Source: Bacteroidota bacterium
Lineage (GTDB): Bacteria > Bacteroidota > Bacteroidia > Flavobacteriales > Flavobacteriaceae
Direction of reading: 5' to 3'
DNA length: 64,000 nucleotides
Assembly: GCA_018829465.1 (NCBI GenBank)
Contig: JAHJTN010000010.1
Span: 1 to 64,000 of the forward strand
The notes beneath the pieces are model-generated. The model made no database searches, was not told where the DNA came from, and worked only from the letters and a program-made list of their open reading frames with translations. The position numbers and the translations under genes were made by a program. Shown here piece by piece: positions 24,938 to 33,440 of the stretch. Each line of letters starts with the position of its first letter. The first letter of the stretch is position 1.

Positions 24938-26101
24938 ATGCCCAAAATACTCATCGTAGAAGACGAAGTTTCCATCAGACGCGTACTGGTCAAAATATTA
25001 AAAGAAGAAAACGAAAATTACGAAACTGCCGAAGCCGCAGATGGACAAGAAGGCTTAAAAACTATTGAAAATGAAGATTTCGATTTGGTTATTTGCGATA
25101 TCAAAATGCCCAAAATGGACGGCGTAGAGTTGCTGGAAGCCGTCAAAAAAATAAAACCTGAAATTCCTTTTGTCATGATTTCCGGGCATGGCGATTTAGA
25201 CACCGCTGTGCAAACCATGCGCATGGGTGCTTTTGATTACATTTCCAAACCACCCGATTTGAACCGTTTTTTGCATATGGTGCGCAATGCTTTGGATAAA
25301 AAGACCTTGCTAGTCGAAAACAAACAACTGAAGCGGAAAGTCAGTAAGAATTTTGAGATGATTGGCAGTTCGCCTGAAATCACCAAGATAAAAGATCTCA
25401 TCGAAAAAGTGGCACCCACAGAAGCGCGTGTACTCATTACCGGCGAAAACGGCACGGGAAAAGAATTAGTCGCACACTGGTTACACGAAAAAAGCCAACG
25501 CTCCGGCGCACCTTTTGTTGAAGTCAATTGCGCTGCAATCCCATCAGAATTAATTGAAAGCGAGCTTTTTGGCCATGTAAAAGGTGCTTTTACATCAGCC
25601 GTTAAAGACCGTTCGGGGAAGTTTGAAACGGCCAACGGCGGCACACTTTTTTTGGATGAGATTGGCGATATGAGTCTCTCTGCGCAAGCAAAGGTACTTC
25701 GGGCATTACAAGAAAACAAAATCACGAGGGTGGGCTCAGACAAAGACATAAAAGTAGATGTTCGGATCGTGGCCGCAACAAATAAAAATTTAAAAAAGGA
25801 AATTGAAGCCAACAAGTTTCGGGAAGATTTATACCACCGCTTAGCCGTGATTCTCATAGAAGTACCAAGCCTGAATGACCGTCGGGAAGACATACCCGAT
25901 CTCATTACTTTTTTTGCAGAAAAAATTGCATCCGAGCAAGGGAGTACATCCAAAAAATTTTCCAAAAAAGCCATTGAACAACTTCAAGAGTACGATTGGA
26001 CAGGTAACATTCGGGAGTTGCGAAATGTGGTGGAGCGGCTCATTATACTCGGTGGCGATCCGGTAGATGAAACGGATGTTTCACTATTTGCTAGTAAGTA
26101 A
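24938..26101 (+). CDS. NtrC-like response regulator lacking a DNA-binding domain
   Basis: The receiver domain (1 to about 120) has phosphorylation site D54 (VICDIKMP). An AAA+ domain follows, with Walker A GENGTGKE (169-176), the sigma-54 contact loop as GAFTSA (216-221) instead of GAFTGA, Walker B GGTLFLDEIGD and arginine-finger region REDLYHRLAV. The protein ends at residue 387 with DVSLFASK, so the Fis-type helix-turn-helix that normally follows is missing. It could act without DNA binding, from solution, or have a different role. The kinase partner is not in the window. The start at 24938 gives the normal receiver N-terminus. Confidence 0.9.
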   Translation: MPKILIVEDEVSIRRVLVKILKEENENYETAEAADGQEGLKTIENEDFDLVICDIKMPKMDGVELLEAVKKIKPEIPFVMISGHGDLDTAVQTMRMGAFDYISKPPDLNRFLHMVRNALDKKTLLVENKQLKRKVSKNFEMIGSSPEITKIKDLIEKVAPTEARVLITGENGTGKELVAHWLHEKSQRSGAPFVEVNCAAIPSELIESELFGHVKGAFTSAVKDRSGKFETANGGTLFLDEIGDMSLSAQAKVLRALQENKITRVGSDKDIKVDVRIVAATNKNLKKEIEANKFREDLYHRLAVILIEVPSLNDRREDIPDLITFFAEKIASEQGSTSKKFSKKAIEQLQEYDWTGNIRELRNVVERLIILGGDPVDETDVSLFASK

Positions 26102-26110
26102 TAGGGAAAA

Positions 26111-26911
26111 TTACCTGTCGTGAACTATGTCTTCCAAATCTTTCAAGCCCAACCTGTAGCTGAACATTTGAGAGAAAAGTATGTAAATGACTACAGATAT
26201 AGGAATAGATGCATAGCCTAAAGTGAAAAAAGCGCCCAAAGCAAAAACAACAAAAATATACCTGAATAAATTATCTCTGAAGCCATAGTGCGTTGTTTTC
26301 ATTGAAAACAAACGAATGGGCGCATTGAGCATCATGCTGCTAAACAAGGTAATGCCTATCAAAAAATAGCTATTCATAAGCAAACCTCCCAAAAACTCAG
26401 GTCCGTTTTCGTGCAACATCATAGCAAAAGACAAAATAAAAATAGCATTTGCAGGCGTGGCCAAACCTATAAAGTAGTTGGTTTGCTTGGCATCTGCATT
26501 AAATTTTGCCAAGCGGTATGCCGAAGCAAGAGTGATGAGCAAACCAAACATAGGCAACGTAGGTATAATGTCGAAACCATTTTCTAATGTCGCCATATCT
26601 AAGTAATAATGAAAAAAACCGTGTCCGAAATTATTAGGCATCTGGCTCCAGTACAGCATGTTGAACATGACCAAGCCCGGAACAATACCAAAGGTAACCA
26701 CATCCGCTAAAGAGTCTAGATGCTTACCTATCTGCGAATGGACTTTGAGTAATCGGGCCAAAAAACCATCCAAAAAATCGAAAATCAAACCAAAAACTAC
26801 AAACATGAATACGAAGGGCATCTCTCCCAAAATATTGTAAAATATGGCCAGGATACCACAGAACAGGTTTAATAAAGTGAGGATATTTGGTAAGTGCTTT
26901 TCAAATCTCAT
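26111..26911 (-). CDS. pssA: CDP-diacylglycerol-serine O-phosphatidyltransferase
   Basis: PssA makes phosphatidylserine, the precursor of phosphatidylethanolamine, in the inner membrane. The CDP-alcohol phosphotransferase motif DG-x2-AR-x8-G-x3-D-x3-D is complete: D48, G49, A52, R53, G62, D66 and D70. About eight hydrophobic segments follow over 266 residues. This is the membrane-bound class of PssA and not the soluble E. coli class. It converges on the NtrC-like regulator with 9 bases between the stops. The decarboxylase gene psd is not in the window. Confidence 0.94.
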   Translation of the reverse strand: MRFEKHLPNILTLLNLFCGILAIFYNILGEMPFVFMFVVFGLIFDFLDGFLARLLKVHSQIGKHLDSLADVVTFGIVPGLVMFNMLYWSQMPNNFGHGFFHYYLDMATLENGFDIIPTLPMFGLLITLASAYRLAKFNADAKQTNYFIGLATPANAIFILSFAMMLHENGPEFLGGLLMNSYFLIGITLFSSMMLNAPIRLFSMKTTHYGFRDNLFRYIFVVFALGAFFTLGYASIPISVVIYILFSQMFSYRLGLKDLEDIVHDR

Positions 26912-27000
26912 CTAGCGAATAATTTTAATAAGAAATATTCGTTAAGTTCATAATAACTTCATGCGAAGATAGTTATTTAATAAAGATAAAAATAAGATAT

Positions 27001-28092
27001 TTGCCTGATAAAAATACGCGCTTGAAAAAGTTTTTTTTTCTTTTGTGCTTGTCAATGATCGCATACACGGCATCCGGACAAACCGCACGCAAGTTTTCCA
27101 ATGAATTTCTGAACATTGGGGTAGATGCGGCTGCTTTGGGTATGTCTAACGCAGTGGTGGCGCATATAGATCATGTAAATGCTGCCTATTGGAATCCGGC
27201 CGGTTTGGCAAACATCGAAGATCAGGAAATTTCTTTGATGCACGCCAATTATTTCGCCAGCATTGCTAATTACGACTTTGCCGCTTTTGCCATGCCGCTA
27301 GACGACAGAAGTGCCGTGGCTTTTTCTTTAATCCGATTTGGCGTTGACGATATCCTAAATACTACCGAACTTATAGACAACGAAGGAAATATAGATTTTA
27401 ACCGCATCAGTCTTTTTTCCGCAACCGATTGGGCGTTTATGTTTTCCTATGCGCGAAGCGCGCCTGTGCAAGGCCTAAAATACGGCGCCAATGCAAAAGT
27501 GGTCAGAAGGATTATAGGCGATTTTGCCACTTCTTGGGGTTTTGGTTTTGATTTGGGTATTCAATACGAAGCCGGAAAATGGCAATTGGGTTTGATGCTC
27601 AGAGACATCACCACCACCGTAAATACCTGGACTTTTGACGAAGAAGAATTTCAAAAAATCCGCGATGCCATTCCGGGGCAAAATCAAGACGTACCCGAAA
27701 GTACAGAAGTGACGCTGCCCAAAGCGCAGTTTGGCGTTTCGCGCATGTTTGAGTTAGGTAGAGACTACGAACTGCTTGCCGAAATTGACTTGAACGCCCG
27801 CTTCTTCGAAACCAACGATGTCATTTCCAGTTCGTTTGTTTCCCTAGATCCGGCTTTGGGTTTTCAACTTGATTACTTGGACATGGTGTTCTTGAGAGGT
27901 GGTGTCGGAAATTTTCAAAACATCGAGCAATTTGACGGCAGTGAAGAACTCAACGTACAACCCAATTTTGGTGTTGGTTTTCGGTACAGAGGCATCCAAT
28001 TTGATTACGCGCTTACCAATATAGGCGAAGGTGGCGAAGCTTTGGTATCAAATGTTTTTTCTTTACGAGTAGATTTGAGTATCTTCCGCTGA
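27001..28092 (+). CDS. PorV/PorQ-family outer-membrane protein
   Basis: The product (363 residues) has a signal peptide (KKFFFLLCLSMIAYTASGQ) and the start of the mature part typical of the family: FLNIGVDAAALGMSNA and NAAYWNPAGLA. It continues as a FadL-like barrel. PorV and PorQ are components of the type IX secretion system, but the family also has members outside it, so that role is only possible. The frame has no ATG before the signal peptide; TTG at 27001 or, giving a tidier signal peptide (MKKFFFLL), TTG at 27022 must be used. The lnt gene follows after a copy of the dispersed repeat. Confidence 0.82.
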   Translation: MPDKNTRLKKFFFLLCLSMIAYTASGQTARKFSNEFLNIGVDAAALGMSNAVVAHIDHVNAAYWNPAGLANIEDQEISLMHANYFASIANYDFAAFAMPLDDRSAVAFSLIRFGVDDILNTTELIDNEGNIDFNRISLFSATDWAFMFSYARSAPVQGLKYGANAKVVRRIIGDFATSWGFGFDLGIQYEAGKWQLGLMLRDITTTVNTWTFDEEEFQKIRDAIPGQNQDVPESTEVTLPKAQFGVSRMFELGRDYELLAEIDLNARFFETNDVISSSFVSLDPALGFQLDYLDMVFLRGGVGNFQNIEQFDGSEELNVQPNFGVGFRYRGIQFDYALTNIGEGGEALVSNVFSLRVDLSIFR

Positions 28093-28093
28093 T

Positions 28094-28171
28094 ATGAAAC
28101 GAGGTTTAACACACAGGAGGATGATTATTAAGGAGTTCCATGCCTGTGCTGAGCGCAGTCGAAGCATGTCC
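28094..28171 (+). repeat. Dispersed intergenic repeat, copy B
   Basis: The end of the copy, GTTCCATGCCTGTGCTGAGC to GAAGCATGTCC, holds nested pairing, CATGC with GCATG outside and CTG with CAG inside. It fills most of the gap between the PorV/PorQ-family gene and lnt. Confidence 0.65.
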
Positions 28172-28185
28172 ATAGAAAATCAATA

Positions 28186-29787
28186 ATGAAAAAAAGCTTT
28201 TATTTTATACTTTCCGGCGTGTTATTGGCAGCTTCTTGGCCTACCTATGGTTTTCCATTGCTGATTTTCTTCGCTTTTGTGCCTATGCTTATCGGTATAG
28301 AACATCTTTTGGTTTCCGGGCTAAAAAAGAAAGCACTGCGCGTTTTTGGCTTGAGTTATCTCACTTTCTTTATTTGGAATTTTATCACCACCTATTGGCT
28401 GCTTTATGCCAGTGAAATCGGTGGTTGGTTTGCCATCTTAGTCAACAGTTTACTGATGGCACTCATCATGCTGGTCTATTTTACAGTCAGAAAAAGAAAT
28501 ACGCAAAGTGCGGGACTGCTATTTTTGGCCACGTTCTGGATCGCTTTTGAAAAATTTCATCTCAACTGGGATTTTTCTTGGCCTTGGCTTAACTTGGGAA
28601 ATGTATTTGCAACTTACCCGGAGTGGATACAGTGGTATGAATATACGGGCAGTTTTGGTGGCAGTCTTTGGATTTGGCTCGTCACCGCCTTGATGGTAAA
28701 GTCGCTTTCTAAAGGTTTACAGCCTTCACCCAAAGCCTACTTAAAAAAAGTACTGTTCCCTTTCGCCGTCCTATTTTTGCCCATTGCTTATTCCTATGCT
28801 GTGTATGTCAATTACAAAGAGGATGCAAATCACGTAAATGTTATTGCTTTACAACCCAACATTGATCCTTATGCAGAAAAATATTTTGTCACCAACAAAA
28901 CTGTTTTTGAAAAACTCTATGGGCTCAGTAAAGACAAAATAGACGAACATACCGATTTCTGGATAGCCCCCGAAACTGTTTTTGCCAAAGGCACCAGAAT
29001 GCGTACGTTGGAAAGTGCACCTGAAATGCAAGGTATCGATTCTTTATCGGGCAAATATCCTAAGCTGCAAATCCTCACCGGAATTTCGCTTTTTGAAACT
29101 TTTCCAAACCAAACTTTGGCCGGCGATCAGGCCAATCACATTCAAAGGATGAATGGCGACACCATTTGGTATAAAGATTACAACTCGGCCCTGTTTAAAC
29201 AGCATGGTGCTTCGCCAAAACTTTACCACAAATCCAAGTTGGTGGTAGGTGTAGAAACCGTTCCGTATCCCAAAGTTTTTAAATTTTTTCTCGGCAATTT
29301 TATGATTGACCTCGGGGGAACGCTTAGCGTAAAATCTACGCAAGAAAATAGAGAAGTCTTTCACAGTCATGACGATAGCCATCGGGTAGCACCCATCATT
29401 TGCTACGAATCGGTTTACGGAGAATATGTAACCGGCTATGTGCAAAACGGTGCCGATTTTTTGGCAATTATCACCAACGATGCATGGTGGAACGAATCTG
29501 AGGGACACAAACAACATCTAAACTATGCCCGTATCAGGGCCATCGAAACCCGTCGAAGCATTGCGCGTTCGGCCAACACAGGTATCTCGGCCATCATCAA
29601 CCAAAGAGGTGATATAGAAAAGTCTTTAGCCTACAACACAGCCGGTGCTTTAAAAGGTACGCTTAACGCCAACAACAAGCTGACTTTTTACGTGAATCAC
29701 GGCGATTACATAGCCCGAATTGCAGTATTCATGGCGGGGTTTATTTTTTTAATCAGCCTGTTTCGCAGAAAGAAAATAATTGAGTAG
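28186..29787 (+). CDS. lnt: Apolipoprotein N-acyltransferase
   Basis: Lnt adds the third acyl chain to the N-terminal cysteine of lipoproteins in the inner membrane. The 533-residue protein has about six N-terminal membrane helices, then the nitrilase-like domain with the catalytic triad E263 (WIAPET), K349 (YHKSKLV) and C406 (IICYES), and a last membrane helix before the basic tail. The usual LVPFGE after the lysine reads LVVGVE here, a modest change near the active site. A copy of the dispersed repeat lies directly upstream. Confidence 0.94.
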   Translation: MKKSFYFILSGVLLAASWPTYGFPLLIFFAFVPMLIGIEHLLVSGLKKKALRVFGLSYLTFFIWNFITTYWLLYASEIGGWFAILVNSLLMALIMLVYFTVRKRNTQSAGLLFLATFWIAFEKFHLNWDFSWPWLNLGNVFATYPEWIQWYEYTGSFGGSLWIWLVTALMVKSLSKGLQPSPKAYLKKVLFPFAVLFLPIAYSYAVYVNYKEDANHVNVIALQPNIDPYAEKYFVTNKTVFEKLYGLSKDKIDEHTDFWIAPETVFAKGTRMRTLESAPEMQGIDSLSGKYPKLQILTGISLFETFPNQTLAGDQANHIQRMNGDTIWYKDYNSALFKQHGASPKLYHKSKLVVGVETVPYPKVFKFFLGNFMIDLGGTLSVKSTQENREVFHSHDDSHRVAPIICYESVYGEYVTGYVQNGADFLAIITNDAWWNESEGHKQHLNYARIRAIETRRSIARSANTGISAIINQRGDIEKSLAYNTAGALKGTLNANNKLTFYVNHGDYIARIAVFMAGFIFLISLFRRKKIIE

Positions 29788-30105
29788 AAGTTTGAATGAG
29801 AGCTAAAAAACCGTAAACAGCAGTACTGTGGCTGTCTTTTTGATTCATTATGTCTCTTACAAGCTGTCATACTAAACTCCACTAACTTGTCATGCTGAAC
29901 CTACTTCTGTCATGCTGAACTTGGTTTAGCATCTTCACCCACAGCAGCAAGACCCTGAAACAAGTTCAGGGTAACAGCCAAAGGGGTTCAGGGTAAGCGA
30001 TTCACTATGGTATAGGTGTTTATATAAGAAAAGCTACATAAATCAGGATTTGACTGCACGCTACCTGATATTGAAATTTCCCTTTTTACGGATTGGGATA
30101 ATCAC
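29788..30105. repeat. Gene-free gap with degenerate TGTCATGCTGAAC repeats
   Basis: The gap holds three copies of TGTCATGCTGAAC, at 29865-29877 (degenerate), 29888-29900 and 29908-29920, and a hairpin CCCTGAA/TTCAGGG (29953-29971) whose right arm recurs at about 29985-29993. A weak hairpin, ACAGC/GCTGT (29817-29835) before CTTTTTG, may end lnt transcription. No gene was seen. Confidence 0.5.
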
Positions 30106-30150
30106 AAAAAAAACCGCCCGACAAGTTTGATTAAAAACCTACCAAACGGC
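30106..30150 (-). terminator. Terminator of the small exported protein gene
   Basis: Read on the minus strand, GCCGTTTGGTAGGTTT and AAACTTGTCGGGCGGT pair over 16 positions with a 6-base loop, using seven G-U wobbles, and run into U8. On the plus strand these wobbles become A-C mismatches, so the hairpin serves the minus strand only. Confidence 0.8.
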
Positions 30151-30176
30151 AATTTACAACGGAAAGCTGCGTGCAA

Positions 30177-30515
30177 CTACAAAACCTGAATATGGACGGG
30201 CAAGGAAAACTTTTTGTTGAGCAATTCTTTTGATACCTGTAGCTTTTGATAGTTTAATCGGTTTTTGATATAGGATGCAATCACATCATTTTCGGCAGCT
30301 ACATCTATCACCACAATTTCGCCTTTGCGGTTGAGCATAAATTGTACTTCTGCGTGGGTAGCATCTCTTAAAACAAAACTCGGGTTTTCGAGTAAGCGGG
30401 AAATTTCTTGTTGCATTTTTTCCTCTTCTCCCGGTCCGTTTTCGGTAATCGGGCTAAATGCACTGAGGACAAATACGCTACAAAGGAGCAGGGCAAAGAT
30501 TTTTAGATTTTTCAT
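30177..30515 (-). CDS. Small exported protein of unknown function
   Basis: This 112-residue product has a signal peptide (MKNLKIFALLLCSVFVLSAF) followed by an acidic linker and a C-terminal part with the pattern AEVQFMLNRKGEIVVIDVAAEN. That pattern recalls the beta-strand turn of TonB C-terminal-type domains (v-F-vn--G-i--v-v), but the match is short and I do not assign the family. The gene is alone, with its own terminator. It may be a periplasmic protein; function unknown. Confidence 0.7.
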   Translation of the reverse strand: MKNLKIFALLLCSVFVLSAFSPITENGPGEEEKMQQEISRLLENPSFVLRDATHAEVQFMLNRKGEIVVIDVAAENDVIASYIKNRLNYQKLQVSKELLNKKFSLPVHIQVL

Positions 30516-30613
30516 AATATGCTGTTTTTAAGTGTTATACATTTATAAAGACCGAGCGTTTCCTTTTTTGTTACATCTTTATAAAATGATTAACACAGTC
30601 TAAACATTATCAT

Positions 30614-30650
30614 AAAAAAAAACCGCCTCATTGGTGAGACGGCTTTTTTA
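30614..30650 (-). terminator. sucC terminator
   Basis: On the minus strand GCCGTCTCA and TGAGGCGGT pair with loop CCAA, two pairs being G-U, and a T-run follows (the A tract at 30614-30621 on the plus strand). The wobbles make it a minus-strand terminator, although a plus-strand T6 (30644-30649) is present too. Confidence 0.85.
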
Positions 30651-30668
30651 ACTTTAAGAATGCGATAT

Positions 30669-31862
30669 TTATGCCAAAACTGCTTGTACTTTGTCTGCGG
30701 CTTCCTGAAACTCAACGGCTGACTGTACTGCCAAACCACTGTTGTCTATGAGTGCTTTGGCAATGTCGGCATTGGTGCCTTGCAAACGCACTATAATGGG
30801 TACTTTAATGGCATCGCCCATGTTTTTGTAGGCATCTACCACGCCTTGTGCTACACGGTCGCAGCGCACAATACCGCCAAAAATATTGATGAGTATGGCT
30901 TTTACCGCCGGATCTTTTAAAATAATCCGAAAGGCTTCCTCTACCCTTTTGGCATCGGCTGTGCCACCTACGTCGAGAAAATTGGCCGGTTCGCCGCCTG
31001 CCTGTTTGATCAAATCCATGGTGGCCATGGCCAATCCGGCACCGTTTACCATACAGCCTACGTTTCCATCTAGGTCAACATAGTTCAATCCAACCGCTTT
31101 GGCTTCTACTTCTATGGGGTTTTCCTCGTTCAAATCGCGCATATCGGCGTATTGCTGATGACGAAAAAGGGCATTGTCGTCCAAAACTACTTTGGCATCG
31201 ACGGCCATAATTTTATCGTCTGATGTTTTTAATACCGGGTTGATTTCAAACAAAGAAGCATCTGCACTCACATAAGCCGTGTAGAGTGCGGTTACAAACT
31301 TGGTCATCTCTTTAAAGGCATTGCCCGAAAGCCCGAGGTTGAAAGCAATGCGCCTGGCCTGAAAAGGCAATAAGCCAATGGTTGGGTCAATTTCTTCGGT
31401 AAAAATAAGGTGCGGTGTTTTTTCTGCCACGGCTTCTATATCCATGCCGCCTTCGGTAGAATACATAATCATGTTGCGGCCTTTAGCCCTGTTCATCAAA
31501 ACAGACATATAAAACTCTGAGGTCTCTGAAGGTCCGGGATAGTAAACGTCTTCTGTAATCAAAACCTTTCTAACGCGTTTCCCTGTGGGTGGGGTTTGCG
31601 GCGTAACCAAGTCCATCCCTATAATTTTACCGGCTATTTCTTCAACTTCCTGGAGGCTTTTGGCCAGTTTAACACCGCCGCCTTTGCCGCGTCCGCCTGC
31701 GTGAATTTGCGCTTTCACAACGTACCACTTGGTACCGGTTTCTGCGGTAAGTTGTTTGGCCGCATCTACGGCTTCTGCTGCGCTGTGTGCCACAATGCCT
31801 CGTTGGATTCTGACGCCAAAACTATTTAATATTTGCTTGCCTTGATATTCGTGTAAATTCAT
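30669..31862 (-). CDS. sucC: Succinyl-CoA ligase (ADP-forming) beta subunit
   Basis: SucC pairs with SucD to interconvert succinyl-CoA and succinate with substrate-level phosphorylation in the citric acid cycle. The 397 residues begin with the ATP-grasp N-terminus (MNLHEYQGKQILNSFGV), then KAQIHAGGRGKGGGVKLAKS in consecutive segments, and end with the CoA-ligase-like domain (FLDVGGTADAKRVEEAF, NIFGGIVRCDRVA, RLQGTNA). sucD does not sit next to it, whereas in many bacteria sucCD is an operon. The gene has its own promoter and terminator. Confidence 0.96.
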   Translation of the reverse strand: MNLHEYQGKQILNSFGVRIQRGIVAHSAAEAVDAAKQLTAETGTKWYVVKAQIHAGGRGKGGGVKLAKSLQEVEEIAGKIIGMDLVTPQTPPTGKRVRKVLITEDVYYPGPSETSEFYMSVLMNRAKGRNMIMYSTEGGMDIEAVAEKTPHLIFTEEIDPTIGLLPFQARRIAFNLGLSGNAFKEMTKFVTALYTAYVSADASLFEINPVLKTSDDKIMAVDAKVVLDDNALFRHQQYADMRDLNEENPIEVEAKAVGLNYVDLDGNVGCMVNGAGLAMATMDLIKQAGGEPANFLDVGGTADAKRVEEAFRIILKDPAVKAILINIFGGIVRCDRVAQGVVDAYKNMGDAIKVPIIVRLQGTNADIAKALIDNSGLAVQSAVEFQEAADKVQAVLA

Positions 31863-31897
31863 CTGAAAAAGGTTTTAATGCTTAAAATATATCACCA

Positions 31898-31929
31898 CAA
31901 AAGTAGCAAACCGACCTCAATAAAACCAA
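31898..31929 (-). promoter_or_regulatory. sucC promoter
   Basis: On the minus strand TTG (31927-31929) and TACTTTTG (31898-31905) are 21 bases apart. The leader to the ATG at 31862 is about 30 bases. Confidence 0.7.
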
Positions 31930-31960
31930 TGATTCGCTTTTTTTTGGCATAAACCGGCAT

Positions 31961-31994
31961 AAAAAAAACCTGCGGGTAACCACTCCCGCAGGTT
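31961..31994 (-). terminator. Terminator of the TetR-ABC1 kinase unit
   Basis: A perfect 10-bp stem, AACCTGCGGG (31967-31976) with CCCGCAGGTT (31985-31994), loop of 8, is followed on the minus strand by T8. It lies 46 bases after the stop of the kinase gene. Confidence 0.9.
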
Positions 31995-32040
31995 CAAACA
32001 ACATTACAACAAAAACCAACCTTAAAAACTCAAAATGAAA

Positions 32041-33348
32041 CTATATATATTTTTCAAAATTTTTAGTTTTCACCGTTCCGCCCAAGTCGTGGAGCAAATT
32101 ATACAAACCGAAGAAAGTTCGGTTGATGTACAGAAAATGTTTAGACCCTCTGTTGCCGTTCATCTTTTTTAATTGGGTGTCTTTGGCATATTTTTCGCCT
32201 AAGTCGGCTATTTTTCCAAAAAAGTCGGCATCTGAAAAATCAAATGTATCTACATGAAAAGGCTTTGTAAACAAAGACAACATTTCGTGAAATAATTTTG
32301 AAAAGTAAACCACTTCATCGGGTGTATCATCGGGTCTGAGAATTTCTAACTCCCGTAGCTTTTGATCGAAAACAGTCGGATTGTCAATAGATTCTTTTTT
32401 GGCCAATTCAAAATAAGGCACGTAGAATTCTTCAGGTACTTGTTTGATGCAACCAAAATCGATGGCTATCAGATTGAAATCGTCATCAATCATAAAATTG
32501 CCCGGATGCGGATCTGCATGCACCCTTTTGAGTACGTGCATTTGATACATATAAAAATCCCAAAGGGTTTGCGACAATTTATCTTTAATTTCCACCGAAT
32601 AGCCAACCGATGCCAACTCAGAAAGATGATGGCCTTCCATCCAATCCATGGAAATAATTTTCTCGCAAGAAAGTGCAGGATAATAAACCGGAAATCGAAG
32701 GTTCTCGATGTGTTTGCAGTCCGATGCCATTTCCATGCTTTGCTTAATTTCTAGCAAATAATCTGTCTCTTCAACCAGTTTGTCCTCTACTTCTTTAAAA
32801 TATTTATCAGAATCTTTTGCTTGGATGTTAAACATTTTTAGCGCGAAGGGTTTTACCAATGCCAGGTCTGACGAGATGCTTTGAGCTACTCCGGGATATT
32901 GAATTTTCACAGCAATTTTTTTCCCATCCAGAGTAGCCCTATGCACCTGACCAATGCTAGCCGCGTTCACGGACTGCGCATCAAAAGTATCGAATATGTC
33001 TTCGGGATATTTCCCGAAATAATTTTTAAAGGTTTTTCTGACCAAAGGCGCAGACAGCGGTGGCACGGAAAACTGCGCCAATGAAAATTTTTCTACGTAA
33101 GCCTTTGGCATAATGTTTTTTTCCATACTCAGCATTTGGGCTACTTTTAAAGCACTCCCTTTAAGGCTTTTCAAACCATCATAAATATCTTCCGCATTTT
33201 CAGCGTTGAGTTTATCGCGATTCACAGAAGGATTCACCATTTTTTCGCCGTAATACTTTAGGTAGTTACCACCAACTTTGACACCGGTAGTGACCAACTT
33301 TGAAGCCCTCCCTATCTTACTAACCGGTATGCTGTCTATTGTTTTCAT
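32041..33348 (-). CDS. ABC1/UbiB (AarF)-family atypical kinase
   Basis: This 435-residue protein has the ABC1 kinase layout: an N-terminal helix with LKGSALKVAQMLSME, where the family's KxGQ reads KVAQ; the Ala-rich loop NAASIGQVHRA; the nucleotide lysine in IAVKIQYPG; the catalytic-loop region RVHADPHPGNFMID; and the metal aspartate in AIDFGCIKQ. Some ABC1 members act in quinone synthesis, others on lipids. No ubiquinone or menaquinone genes are close by. It follows a TetR-like gene, which may control it. A copy of the dispersed repeat lies between the two. Confidence 0.88.
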   Translation of the reverse strand: MKTIDSIPVSKIGRASKLVTTGVKVGGNYLKYYGEKMVNPSVNRDKLNAENAEDIYDGLKSLKGSALKVAQMLSMEKNIMPKAYVEKFSLAQFSVPPLSAPLVRKTFKNYFGKYPEDIFDTFDAQSVNAASIGQVHRATLDGKKIAVKIQYPGVAQSISSDLALVKPFALKMFNIQAKDSDKYFKEVEDKLVEETDYLLEIKQSMEMASDCKHIENLRFPVYYPALSCEKIISMDWMEGHHLSELASVGYSVEIKDKLSQTLWDFYMYQMHVLKRVHADPHPGNFMIDDDFNLIAIDFGCIKQVPEEFYVPYFELAKKESIDNPTVFDQKLRELEILRPDDTPDEVVYFSKLFHEMLSLFTKPFHVDTFDFSDADFFGKIADLGEKYAKDTQLKKMNGNRGSKHFLYINRTFFGLYNLLHDLGGTVKTKNFEKYI

Positions 33349-33378
33349 CTGTTTATTTTATTTATTTTTATCGGTCAG

Positions 33379-33440
33379 ATGGAACACCCTAGGATAATCA
33401 TACGCCTCTATGTCACTCTTTTTACATGGGTGTTTCATGA
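33379..33440 (-). repeat. Dispersed intergenic repeat, copy D
   Basis: Read on the minus strand it starts ATGAAACACCCATGTAAAAA and ends TAGGGTGTTCCATC, like the first half of copy A at 23001-23086. It abuts the stop codon of the TetR-like gene and lacks the GAAGCATG hairpin end. Confidence 0.55.

Noticed and set aside
25237-25974. 245-codon minus-strand frame opposite the NtrC-like regulator
   Set aside because: The plus-strand frame has all AAA+ motifs; the opposite frame is Ser/Phe/Cys-rich shadow sequence without any recognised domain.
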